Source of the DNA: an uncultured Hungatella sp.
GTDB taxonomy: Bacteria > Bacillota > Clostridia > Lachnospirales > Lachnospiraceae
Direction: 5' to 3'
DNA: 23,242 bases
Assembly: GCA_910577935.1 (NCBI GenBank)
Contig: CAJTOT010000047.1
Location: 1-23,242 of the forward strand
In this document: in pieces, positions 6,626 through 14,862 of the stretch
Numbering within the stretch: position 1 is the first letter of the stretch
Layout of the letters: the number at the start of each line of letters is the position of its first letter
Notes under the pieces: model-generated
Database searches by the model: none
What the model was told of the DNA's origin: nothing
What the model saw: the letters and a program-made list of their open reading frames with translations, nothing else
Program-made: the position numbers and the translations under genes

Positions 6626-8041
6626 ATGAATCGAATGAGAGAAGCAGACCGGATTCTGGCCGAGAATCTGGTGGAATCCATTATGAAGGAGTATGAGGCG
6701 CGCGGCATCGCGGCAGCCATCATCGACGGGTCAGGCCGGACTCAGTATGAGAGGTTCTGGGGAAGCGCGGACCGGGAGTCGAAAAAAGAGCTGAACGGGG
6801 ACACCATCTTCGGCCTGGCGTCTGTAACGAAGTCGTTTACGGCCCTGGCGGTCATGCAGCTGGAGGAGAGGGGCATTCTGGATATCCATGACCCTGTGAG
6901 CAAATACATTCCGGAGTTTACCGGCAAGAATCAGAAGAATGTGACCATCCGCCATCTCATGTGCCACAGCGGAGGCTTCTTTCCCCTTCCCCGGATTCTG
7001 GTGGGGGAGGTGGCGCAGAGCCTGGGACTCAAGGAGTCGGAGACAGGAGATTTCGCCTACAGTGACGCCATCGCCTCCGAGGGCGTCCGTCTGGTGGCGG
7101 GCCGCCTGGACGAGCAGACGAAGGAGGACGGACTGAACGGGGAGCCGGGGGAGTATCTGAGTTACTGCAACGACGGGTTCGGCCTTCTGTCCGACATCAT
7201 CCGCAGGTACGGGGGAGAGCCGTCCTACGCAGATTATCTTCGGAAGCATATTTTAGAGCCCCTTGCCATGGAGCGCAGCTTCTGCGACTTTGTCAGGCCG
7301 TCCCAGGATGACAACGCCGCGACCCTCTACGAGAAGAAGGACGGGGTCATGACAGGCCACAGGGATTACCATGACAATGCCTTCGTGCTCAACGGCGGCG
7401 GCGCCATGAAGTCCACGTTAAATGATCTGAAAAAATATCTGGCCATGTATCTAAACGAAGGCAGGTCCCCGGAGGGAGTCAGGCTTCTTGGCCAGCGGCG
7501 CATCCGGGAGATGTGCAGGCCCGCCATGCCTTACGGAGCCTTCGGATATTACGGATACGGCCTTTCCATAAAACAGCTGGATGATCTCAAGGTGGTGGAG
7601 CACGGCGGGAGCCTTCCGGGAGTGTCCTCCAACATCGCCTGGTCTCTGGAAGCGGACGCCGCAGTGATCATCTTGTGCAACACGTCGGGGGTTCCCGTGA
7701 GCCTCATCTCCAACGCTCTGATGAAAGCCTACAACGGCAGAAACCCCATAGAGAAAAGGGACATCTGGCAGGAGACTCCGTGGGATGAGAAGACCTTGAG
7801 GGACGCTGCGGGGACTTATGTTTCCGGTGAGGGAACCAGGGCGGAGCTGTACATAAAAGAGGACGGCAGGCCCGGCGTCCGGGAGGACGGGAAGGAGAAG
7901 CATCTGATTCCCGTAAGCCCTTATTCCGCCATCGTGCGGGGGAGATACTCGGACCTGTTTGTGAGACTGATTCACAGCGAGGACCGGGGGATCTACGCCA
8001 TCGCCTACGGCAGCAGACTGATTCCCAAGTGCTCCCCGTGA
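6626..8041 (+). CDS. Class C beta-lactamase-fold serine hydrolase, cytosolic
   Basis: This 471-residue protein belongs to the penicillin-binding-protein-like serine hydrolases (beta-lactamase class C, D-aminopeptidase and esterase group). The active-site motifs are S66-VT-K69 (SxxK), Y180-C-N182 (YxN) and H326-GG (HxG, taking the place of KTG). The catalytic domain runs to about 375; an extra C-terminal domain of about 90 residues looks like the beta-barrel tails seen in this family. There is no signal peptide or membrane helix, so it should work in the cytosol. That fits hydrolysis of imported peptides, amides or esters rather than antibiotic resistance. It opens the peptide-uptake block. 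The exact substrate cannot be told from sequence. Confidence 0.88.
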   Translation: MNRMREADRILAENLVESIMKEYEARGIAAAIIDGSGRTQYERFWGSADRESKKELNGDTIFGLASVTKSFTALAVMQLEERGILDIHDPVSKYIPEFTGKNQKNVTIRHLMCHSGGFFPLPRILVGEVAQSLGLKESETGDFAYSDAIASEGVRLVAGRLDEQTKEDGLNGEPGEYLSYCNDGFGLLSDIIRRYGGEPSYADYLRKHILEPLAMERSFCDFVRPSQDDNAATLYEKKDGVMTGHRDYHDNAFVLNGGGAMKSTLNDLKKYLAMYLNEGRSPEGVRLLGQRRIREMCRPAMPYGAFGYYGYGLSIKQLDDLKVVEHGGSLPGVSSNIAWSLEADAAVIILCNTSGVPVSLISNALMKAYNGRNPIEKRDIWQETPWDEKTLRDAAGTYVSGEGTRAELYIKEDGRPGVREDGKEKHLIPVSPYSAIVRGRYSDLFVRLIHSEDRGIYAIAYGSRLIPKCSP

Positions 8042-8114
8042 GCAGCGGCAGGCGGGTGAAAACCGCGGGCAGACGAAATCTGCGTTAACAGGAGTCTGAA
8101 AGGAAGGGAAGTCA

Positions 8115-8483
8115 TTGCCGGATTCGTATACTCGGAGATGTATTGTAAAAAGCATTCTTAAAGCGGCGGCGACGGCGGCGGTAATCTTCACAGTCCGCCG
8201 GCGGTGGAGCCTTGTAGGTATCTCAGATGCCTGCGCCCTGTCGGGGATTCTGTTTCTCATCGTGGCCCTGTTCCGCCTGTCCCGGCGGCTTGGATTCTAC
8301 AACCTGGTGATCTACGGTTTTAGGAAATTTAAGGAGATCTGGAAAAATGAGAATTTCCTGGCGGACGGTCCCCACGGCTACGGGGAGTTTGTACAGAGCC
8401 GCAGGTACGAAAAAAATTATACTGAAACTTTTATTGCGGCTGCGTGTATGTTTCTGTGCGCGGCTGCGATATTAGGGATATAA
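8115..8483 (+). CDS. Small membrane protein, DUF3899-like
   Basis: This 122-residue protein starts at TTG 8115, with AGGAAGGGA just upstream; there is no in-frame ATG before the last few residues of the frame. Hydrophobic segments lie at about 14-27, 36-55 and 104-121. Between them is a basic amphipathic stretch, GFYNLVIYGFRKFKEIWKN, that resembles DUF3899 proteins of Bacillota as I recall them. The function is unknown. It lies 73 bp after the serine hydrolase and 18 bp before the binding-protein gene, so it is probably in the same transcript. A role as a membrane accessory to the transporter is inference only. Confidence 0.65.
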   Translation: MPDSYTRRCIVKSILKAAATAAVIFTVRRRWSLVGISDACALSGILFLIVALFRLSRRLGFYNLVIYGFRKFKEIWKNENFLADGPHGYGEFVQSRRYEKNYTETFIAAACMFLCAAAILGI

Positions 8484-8501
8484 AAAAGAGGAGGAGATAC
8501 A

Positions 8502-10361
8502 ATGAAAAAGACTAGAAAAACCATGCTGATTCTTTTATCGGCAGCTATGATGGTCAGCAGCCTGGCAGGCTGTTCCGGTTCTTCATCAAAACCGGACGAG
8601 AGCATTGAGTTTACCGAGGCTCCGTCCACCGAGGCGACAACGGCGGCGGGCGGGGAGACCCAGGGAGCAGGCGGGGAGACCCAGGAGCAGACATCTGCAG
8701 ATCCCAACGGAGATACGCCCAGCGACGAGGGATACGGTATTTTGAGAGAGGCCAGCGTCAACAAGATCGGCTCTTTGAATCCCCAGACATATATCAATTC
8801 TTATTCCTCAGATCAGATTAAGAGAACTTCTCTGAGGCTGTACGCGTACTTCCCCAACGATGACTACACCTTCTGCGATCTGACGGGAGAGCTGGCGGAG
8901 GAAGATCCCATTCAGATGGACGACGAGGGAAAAGTGTGGCAGATAAAGATCCGTGACGGAGTCGTGTGGGAGAACGGCGATGACCTGGATGCCAACGATG
9001 TATACTATACATGGCAGATGATCCTGGACCCCAAGATGGCTAACCTGAGAGCCAGCAACTTTGCCAAAGATGTGATCGAGATCAAGAATGCCATGAATTA
9101 TTTTGAGGGCAGATGCAGCTGGGACGAGGTCGGCTTAAAGCTGATTGATGACAACACGGTGGAGGTTCACACCGTATTCGGCCATGACCCCAGAGAGATC
9201 AAGACCCACTTTGCCCACGAGGCCAACTGCATCGTCAACGAGGAGTACTACGAGAAGGGCATGAACGCGGACCGCACGGAGACTCTGTACGGAACCAGCA
9301 CAGAATACTGGATCTCCGCAGGCCCCTTCACTGTAGAGTCCTGGGCCAACGATGCGGAGATCGTGTTCAAGAAGAATCCCAACTACATTTTCAAGGACAA
9401 GATCTGGCTGGCGGGAATCACCATCAAGGTGGTGGAGGACTCAGGAACCCAGATGCAGCTGTTTGAAAACGGCGAGATCGACTATGTGAAGCTGAATGCG
9501 GAGACCTTCCTTCAGTACGAGGAGGACCCGAGAGTCCTGTTCTCCCCGGCAAACAGCGTAAGGCACATTACCATCAACACCGTCAACCCCAACCAGCCCA
9601 TTCTGGCCAACGAGAAGTTCAGACAGGCTCTGTTCTACGCTACGGACAGGGAGACTATCGCCTCCATGATTAAAGAAGACCCGGCAGACTATATTGTGCC
9701 TACCACCCACATCATCGACCTGGAAAACGGAATAAAATTCCGTGACACAGAGGAAGGAAAAGCCAACACCCACGACAACTACAGCTATGACCCGGAGAAG
9801 GCGAGACAGCTGTTTGAGGAGGCTCTGGCAGAGGAGGGCATTGACAAGGTGACTACCACCATGCTCTACAACGACGCGGCTCCCCAGACGGTTATGAGCG
9901 AGTATCTGCAGCAGAGCTGGCAGCAGGTGCTGGGAGCGGACAAGTTCGAGATGAAGCTCCAGGCGATGCCCTCCACCCAGAGAAGCGAGCTGATGAGAAG
10001 CTGGAAGACCAAGCCGGACAGCTACGAGATCAGCTGGGGCGGCTGGATCAGCACGGACCTGATGCCGTGGAACGCCTTTAAGTACTGGACCACCTACTAT
10101 TCCGCCAAGAATGAGCCCTACCTGAGCGAGGAATTTGACGAGGTATTCGACGCGGCCAACTTTGGAGACGATCGTTTTGAGGAGGGCGTGAGATTGAACG
10201 AGGTTGCCAAGATGGAGCAGATGCTCATCGAGCCGGCGATCCTTATCCCGGTTACAGAATCTTTGGATAAATATCTGAAGTCCGACCGATTAGAGCTGAC
10301 CATGAAAAACTGGGCCAACAATCTTGAGTGGGGCTGGAATTACGCTAAGATCAAAGAATAA
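8502..10361 (+). CDS. oppA: Peptide ABC transporter substrate-binding lipoprotein, family 5
   Basis: This 619-residue lipoprotein should capture peptides outside the membrane and deliver them to the permeases encoded after it. The signal peptide is residues 1-23, with lipobox LAGC and lipidated C24. A flexible Ser/Thr/Glu/Gly linker (25-75) includes the near repeat GGETQGA-GGETQEQ. The rest fits SBP_bac_5 (OppA/DppA): ANDVYYTWQMILDP near 160, then AGPFTVESW and FRQALFYATDRE. The length is at the long end of OppA-type proteins. The ribosome site GAGGAGG is strong. A hairpin terminator follows at 10403, so the binding protein is probably made in excess over the membrane subunits. Ligand specificity is unknown. 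Confidence 0.92.
   Translation: MKKTRKTMLILLSAAMMVSSLAGCSGSSSKPDESIEFTEAPSTEATTAAGGETQGAGGETQEQTSADPNGDTPSDEGYGILREASVNKIGSLNPQTYINSYSSDQIKRTSLRLYAYFPNDDYTFCDLTGELAEEDPIQMDDEGKVWQIKIRDGVVWENGDDLDANDVYYTWQMILDPKMANLRASNFAKDVIEIKNAMNYFEGRCSWDEVGLKLIDDNTVEVHTVFGHDPREIKTHFAHEANCIVNEEYYEKGMNADRTETLYGTSTEYWISAGPFTVESWANDAEIVFKKNPNYIFKDKIWLAGITIKVVEDSGTQMQLFENGEIDYVKLNAETFLQYEEDPRVLFSPANSVRHITINTVNPNQPILANEKFRQALFYATDRETIASMIKEDPADYIVPTTHIIDLENGIKFRDTEEGKANTHDNYSYDPEKARQLFEEALAEEGIDKVTTTMLYNDAAPQTVMSEYLQQSWQQVLGADKFEMKLQAMPSTQRSELMRSWKTKPDSYEISWGGWISTDLMPWNAFKYWTTYYSAKNEPYLSEEFDEVFDAANFGDDRFEEGVRLNEVAKMEQMLIEPAILIPVTESLDKYLKSDRLELTMKNWANNLEWGWNYAKIKE
8649..8685 (+). repeat. In-frame 21-bp-period direct repeat in the lipoprotein linker
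   Basis: GGCGGGGAGACCCAGG occurs at 8649-8664 and again at 8670-8685, giving two linker units of seven codons. Slippage would change linker length without shifting frame. Confidence 0.6.
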
Positions 10362-10402
10362 TCGCTGCGGGAAACAGTGACGGTTAATCATCTGATTATG
10401 GC

Positions 10403-10440
10403 AAAAGGCTGCAGGCATCCCTTGTAGCCTTTTGTTGTTA
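10403..10440 (+). terminator. Intrinsic terminator/attenuator after the binding-protein gene
   Basis: AAAAGGCTGCAGG (10403-10415) pairs with CTTGTAGCCTTTT (10421-10433), including G-U pairs, with a 5-nt loop; TTTTGTTGTT follows. It lies between the binding-protein and permease genes, whose coding sequences are 225 bp apart. Partial readthrough is the usual way to get more binding protein than permease. The remaining gap holds a short hairpin (GAGCAGC/GCTGCTC, 10468-10485) and a 9-bp direct repeat GTTATCCGT (10437, 10452); I see no clear new promoter. Confidence 0.7.
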
Positions 10441-10586
10441 TCCGTCAGGAAGTTATCCGTTATGATGGAGCAGCGGCAGCTGCTCACCAGGTCCGCGCCC
10501 CCGCCGCGCTGGCCGCAAGCAAACATGGAAAAAGCAGGCAGATTATTTGCCGCCACAACACAACATTTAGGAAGAGGGGAAAGCGG

Positions 10587-11537
10587 ATGTTTCGCTATAT
10601 ATTAAATCGAATCCTGGCTCTGTTTCTCACCCTGTTCATTATCGTGTCCATTGCATTTATGGTAGTGCGCCTGATGCCGGGAAGCGTGTATGAGATGGGG
10701 GGAGACTTATCCCAGACAGTCATTGACGCACTGAACGCCAAGTATCATTTTGATGAGCCTGTCATCAAGCAGTACGGATATTTCCTGGAAAATATATTTC
10801 TTCACTGGGACTGGGGAACCTCCGCGAAGATGCGCCCAAATGTGCCGGTGTTCGACATCCTGAAAGACAGGATTCCCATTACGCTGCAGATTAACCTGAT
10901 TTCCCTGTTTGCGGCTCTGCCTGTGGGCATGGCGGCGGGAATTCTGGCCGCTGTCAAGAAAAATACCATCGTAGACCACCTGGTCTCCCTGATGGTGGTT
11001 CTCTTCATCTCTATCCCGTCCTTCGTCTTCGCGGCGGGCCTGCAGTATTTTGTCGGATTTAAGAGCGGCGCGTTTCCGATTATCTATAATGTGTCCGCCA
11101 AGGGGATTTTGAGGTGGGAATCCATGTTCATGCCGATTCTGGCCCTGTCCTTTGACCCGGTTGCCAGGGTGGCGAGATATCTGAGGGCGGAGCTGGCGGA
11201 GACCATGAATTCGGAGTTTATGCTTCTGGCAAAGACCAAGGGCCTGACCTACGCCCAGAGCACCATCCGCCATGGCCTGCGCAACTCCATGGTCCCGCTG
11301 ATGAATATCATTATCCCCATGTTCACCAATGTCCTGGGCGGTTCCCTGGTGGTGGAGAGCATATTCTCCGTCCCCGGCATGGGAGGGCTCATGGTGGATT
11401 CCATCAATGCCAGCGACCATATGCTGACGGTGGCGATCCTCATGTTCTATTCTCTGATCTCCCTGATCACAGTGCTGATCGTGGATATTTCCTATGGAAT
11501 TGTTGACCCGAGAGTCAGGATGGGAGGGACGAAATAA
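10587..11537 (+). CDS. oppB: Peptide ABC transporter permease, OppB/DppB type
   Basis: This 316-residue inner-membrane subunit starts MFRYILNRILALFLTLFIIV, the typical OppB first helix. The DWGTS stretch near 75-79 is also characteristic. The EAA-type coupling region is EFMLLAKTKGLTYAQSTIRH (210-229) continuing into LRNSMVPLMNI. Six transmembrane segments are expected and can be seen. AGGAAGAGGGGAAAG precedes the ATG. The stop codon shares one base with the next start (TAATG). With OppC it forms the translocation channel for peptides delivered by the lipoprotein. Confidence 0.93.
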   Translation: MFRYILNRILALFLTLFIIVSIAFMVVRLMPGSVYEMGGDLSQTVIDALNAKYHFDEPVIKQYGYFLENIFLHWDWGTSAKMRPNVPVFDILKDRIPITLQINLISLFAALPVGMAAGILAAVKKNTIVDHLVSLMVVLFISIPSFVFAAGLQYFVGFKSGAFPIIYNVSAKGILRWESMFMPILALSFDPVARVARYLRAELAETMNSEFMLLAKTKGLTYAQSTIRHGLRNSMVPLMNIIIPMFTNVLGGSLVVESIFSVPGMGGLMVDSINASDHMLTVAILMFYSLISLITVLIVDISYGIVDPRVRMGGTK

Positions 11538-12694
11538 TGGTACTTTACGAACATAATAAAGAAAAATATGACGCCATACCGAAAGAACTGTTCCGTCTGG
11601 TTCAGAAGGATGAGGAGCTCCACGACGTGGAGTTCAAGACAAAACCCATAGGATTCTTTATGGATGTATGGCTCCGCTTTGTGAAGAACAAGGCATCGGT
11701 GGTAGCTGCCGTTATAATTATGATTATCGCTTTTTTTGCCATATTCGGGCCGGGCATGAACGAGTACCGGTACGATGAGCAGCACACCAATCTGATCAAC
11801 ATGCCGTCTAAGATCCCCTTTATCGCAAAATTGGATATCGGCCTTTTTGACGGCGGTTTTGTCCTTGAAAACAGAAAATACGACAACTTGAACGATCCCG
11901 CTAAGTATCCGGAAGGGTCTGTGCTTGCAATCCGCAATCCCAGGCTGGTCAGCGGGGAGCGGATCGTGGATGTGGAAGTTGATTACTATAAATACATGGG
12001 GCTGGATGACGACGAGTGCTTCTGGTTCGGAAGCGACTATCTGGGCCGGGACATCTGGACCAGATTGTGGAGGGGGGCCAGAGTGTCCCTGATTATCGCC
12101 ATCGTGTCGGTGTGCTGCAACGTGGTCATCGGCGTGGTCTACGGCTCCATATCCGGTTATTACGGGGGGAAGGTGGACATGGTGATGATGCGCATCACCG
12201 AGATTATCAACGCCTTTCCAAGAATCGTTATCGTGACCTTGTTTATCATGGTGGCGGGGACGGGCATGTTCTCCATCATCATGTCCCTGGTGATTAAGGA
12301 CTGGGTGGACACGGCCAGGATGGTGAGATCTCAGTTCTACCGATTTAAGGGGCGGGAGTACGTGCTGGCCGCCAGAACCCTGGGAGTCCGGGATATGGCA
12401 TTGATTTTCAGGCATATCCTGCCAAACTCCATCGGCCCCATTATCACCAGCTCCATGATCGCCATCCCCAGCGCCATTTTCGCGGAGTCCTTCCTTGCCT
12501 ACATCGGACTCGGACTTCAGGCCCCGGAGCCCACCATCGGCGTTATGCTGTCTCAGGGACAGAAGGTGCTGCTTCACTATCCCACCCAGGTGGTATTTCC
12601 GGCAGTGGTCATCTCTCTGCTGATGATCTCCTTTAACCTGTTTGGAAACGGTCTGCGGGACGCCTTTGATCCGACCCTCAGAGGCGCGGAATAA
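11537..12694 (+). CDS. oppC: Peptide ABC transporter permease, OppC/DppC type, with long outer loop
   Basis: This 385-residue partner permease has an OppC N-terminal cytoplasmic helix region (1-52), a first membrane segment (54-71) and then an extracytoplasmic stretch of about 95 residues (72-164). The family hallmark FGSDYLGRDIW follows (164-174), then five more membrane segments. The coupling motif is EYVLAARTLGVRDMALIFRH (274-293). Most OppC proteins are about 300 residues; the excess is the outer loop, which might contact the binding lipoprotein. The start shares one base with the oppB stop. An antisense frame of 653 codons over this gene and oppD is a composition artefact. Confidence 0.92.
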   Translation: MVLYEHNKEKYDAIPKELFRLVQKDEELHDVEFKTKPIGFFMDVWLRFVKNKASVVAAVIIMIIAFFAIFGPGMNEYRYDEQHTNLINMPSKIPFIAKLDIGLFDGGFVLENRKYDNLNDPAKYPEGSVLAIRNPRLVSGERIVDVEVDYYKYMGLDDDECFWFGSDYLGRDIWTRLWRGARVSLIIAIVSVCCNVVIGVVYGSISGYYGGKVDMVMMRITEIINAFPRIVIVTLFIMVAGTGMFSIIMSLVIKDWVDTARMVRSQFYRFKGREYVLAARTLGVRDMALIFRHILPNSIGPIITSSMIAIPSAIFAESFLAYIGLGLQAPEPTIGVMLSQGQKVLLHYPTQVVFPAVVISLLMISFNLFGNGLRDAFDPTLRGAE

Positions 12695-12706
12695 GGAGGA
12701 AAGAAG

Positions 12707-13744
12707 ATGAACGGACCAATATTGGAAGTAAATAACTTGAGAGTCTCCTTCCGCACTTACAACGGGAAGGTGCAGGCGGTGCGGGGCATTGATTTCAAGC
12801 TGTTCGAGGGAGAGACCCTGGCCATCGTGGGCGAGTCGGGTTCCGGCAAGTCCGTGACCACAAAGGCAGTCCTGGGAATTCTGCCGAAAAACTCCATCAT
12901 TGAGGAGGGCGAGATTCTTTACCGGGGAGACGACCTGATCAAATACACGGAAAAAGATTTTTATAAGCTGAGAGGCAAGGAGATATCCCTGATTTTTCAG
13001 GACCCTCTGTCTGCCCTGAACCCCATTATGAAGATCGGGAAGCAGATTATGGAGGCTCTCATTCTCCGGGAGTACATGACCAGGGCGGAGGCGAAGAAGC
13101 GGGCTCTGGAGCTGATGGAGATGGTGGGAATCACCAACCCGGAGGTTCGGTTTGAACAGTATCCCTTCCAGTTTTCCGGCGGCATGCGCCAGCGCATCGT
13201 CATCGCCATCGCTCTTGCCAGCAACGCCAGGATTATGATCTGCGACGAGCCCACCACGGCTCTGGATGTGACCATACAGGCGAAGATTCTGGAGGAGATC
13301 AAGGCCATCAAGAAGAGCCAGAATCTGTCGGTGATTTTCATCACTCACGACCTGGGAGTGGTGGCGAACATGGCAGACAGAATCTGTGTCATGTACGCGG
13401 GAAAGATCGTGGAGGTGGGGACTTCCGAGGAGATTTTCTACTCCCCGGCTCACCCCTACACCTGGGCGCTGCTGTCCTCCATGCCTGACTTAGAGACCAG
13501 GGAGAGGCTGTTCTCCATACCGGGAACCCCTCCAAACATGATCTATCCGCCCAAGGGAGACGCCTTCGCGGAGCGGAACCAGTATGCCATGGCTGTGGAT
13601 TTTGAGGAGGAGCCGCCGTTCTTTCAGTTGAGCGACACCCACTACGCGGCCACCTGGCTTCTTCATCCGGACGCCCCCAAGGTGGAGATGCCCCAGAGCC
13701 TGAAAAACAGAATCCAGCGCATGCGCGGGAAGGAGGGAAACTAG
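12707..13744 (+). CDS. oppD: Peptide ABC transporter ATPase, OppD/AmiE type
   Basis: This 345-residue ATPase powers the transporter. Walker A is GESGSGKS (42-49), Q-loop Q98, signature FSGGMRQR (156-163), Walker B D180-E181 and H-loop H214. The C-terminal Oligo_HPY region reads PPNMIYPPKGDAFAERNQYA. The cysteines seen there in Gram-negative OppD/DppD are D285, N291, D298 and T316 here, a form I associate with Gram-positive Opp/Ami transporters. The ribosome site is AAGGAGGAAAG. The next gene starts at the base after this stop codon, so the two ATPases are co-translated. Confidence 0.93.
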   Translation: MNGPILEVNNLRVSFRTYNGKVQAVRGIDFKLFEGETLAIVGESGSGKSVTTKAVLGILPKNSIIEEGEILYRGDDLIKYTEKDFYKLRGKEISLIFQDPLSALNPIMKIGKQIMEALILREYMTRAEAKKRALELMEMVGITNPEVRFEQYPFQFSGGMRQRIVIAIALASNARIMICDEPTTALDVTIQAKILEEIKAIKKSQNLSVIFITHDLGVVANMADRICVMYAGKIVEVGTSEEIFYSPAHPYTWALLSSMPDLETRERLFSIPGTPPNMIYPPKGDAFAERNQYAMAVDFEEEPPFFQLSDTHYAATWLLHPDAPKVEMPQSLKNRIQRMRGKEGN

Positions 13745-14713
13745 ATGGCAGAGAGAAGCATGAACCCTGACGCCGGGGAGAGCAGAGAGAAGATTCTGGA
13801 GATCAAGGATCTGTGCATGGAATTTTCTTCTGGGAAGAAGCAGACGGTGAAGGCGCTGAACCACGTGACCTTTGACGTGTACAAAGGGGAAAATTTCGGG
13901 CTGGTGGGGGAGAGCGGCTGCGGAAAGACCACCCTGGGGAGAACGGTCATCCGCCTCTACAATCCCACTTCCGGGGAGATCCTGTTTAACGGCAAAAATA
14001 TTTCCGGAAAACTGACAAGAGCGGACAGAGACTATATCACCCGGAATCTTGCCATGATCTTTCAGGACCCCATCTCATCCCTGAATCCCAGGATGACCGT
14101 GGAGGAGATCATAGCCGAGGGCCTGAAGACAAGGGGCATGAAGGACAGAGAGGCGCTGCGGGGGGAAGTGGCGGCGATTCTCAACAAGGTGGGACTGCTT
14201 GCGGAGCATGGGAGCAGGTATCCCCATGAGTTCTCCGGAGGCCAGAGGCAGAGGATCGGCATCGCCAGGGCGCTGGTGGTGAAGCCCTCCTTTATCATCG
14301 CCGACGAGCCGGTGTCGGCCCTGGATGTGTCCATCCAGGCCCAGGTGATCAATCTTTTGATGGATATTAAGAGGGAGATGGATCTGACCATTTTGTTTAT
14401 CGCCCACAACCTGGCAGTGGTAAAATATTTTTCTGACCGCATCGGGGTTATGTATTTTGGAAATATGGTGGAGCTGGCGGACGCGGAGGAGCTTTACGCC
14501 CACCCGGTTCATCCCTACACAAAGTCGCTGCTGTCGGCGATTCCTCAGCCGGACCCTCTGAGTGAGCGGAACAAGCAGAGGCTGTATTATGACCCGTCTA
14601 TCCACCACTACGACAGCGAGAAGCCCGGCTTCCGGGAGATACGTCCGGGACATTTTGTCTACGCCTCGGATTCGGAGATGGAGCAGTATGTGAAGGAGCT
14701 GGAGACACGGTAA
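13745..14713 (+). CDS. oppF: Peptide ABC transporter ATPase, OppF/AmiF type
   Basis: This 322-residue second ATPase pairs with OppD. Walker A is GESGCGKT (55-62), Q-loop Q107, signature FSGGQRQR (163-170), Walker B D187-E188 and H-loop H221. The tail (YYDPSIHHYDSEKPGF, then PGHFVYAS) matches the short Gram-positive OppF ending instead of the cysteine-rich one. Start ATG 13745 directly follows the oppD stop, and the GGAAGGAGG at the end of oppD serves as its ribosome site. It is the last transporter gene; 149 bp separate it from the CapA-like gene. Confidence 0.93.
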   Translation: MAERSMNPDAGESREKILEIKDLCMEFSSGKKQTVKALNHVTFDVYKGENFGLVGESGCGKTTLGRTVIRLYNPTSGEILFNGKNISGKLTRADRDYITRNLAMIFQDPISSLNPRMTVEEIIAEGLKTRGMKDREALRGEVAAILNKVGLLAEHGSRYPHEFSGGQRQRIGIARALVVKPSFIIADEPVSALDVSIQAQVINLLMDIKREMDLTILFIAHNLAVVKYFSDRIGVMYFGNMVELADAEELYAHPVHPYTKSLLSAIPQPDPLSERNKQRLYYDPSIHHYDSEKPGFREIRPGHFVYASDSEMEQYVKELETR

Positions 14714-14862
14714 TGTTTCCTGCATATGCCTGTCTGTGCTGTGAAGTGCGCGGAATGGGAAAACGTGTGAACGGAAAATGTTTCACCCACACCTGTCCGT
14801 GACGAAAAACATGCACAGGACGGAGAAAAAGATGAAACAGATAGGAGATATGGCAACGGGAT

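Noticed and set aside
6626..8041. Reading the serine hydrolase as an antibiotic-resistance beta-lactamase
   Set aside because: It has no signal peptide, has HGG in place of KTG, and sits in a peptide-uptake block; these fit a cytosolic peptidase or esterase better.
11492..13453. Antisense open frame of 653 codons across oppC and oppD
   Set aside because: It mirrors two well-supported transporter genes, its translation is rich in His/Asp/Gln/Arg with no recognisable domain, and no ribosome site favours it. Long antisense frames are expected in this GC-rich codon usage.
13559..13654. Loss of the four C-terminal cysteines in OppD (D285, N291, D298, T316)
   Set aside because: Striking against Gram-negative OppD/DppD, some of which hold an iron-sulfur cluster there. 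As far as I recall, Gram-positive Opp/Ami ATPases commonly show the same GDAF...R pattern, so it marks the subfamily and is not a novelty.
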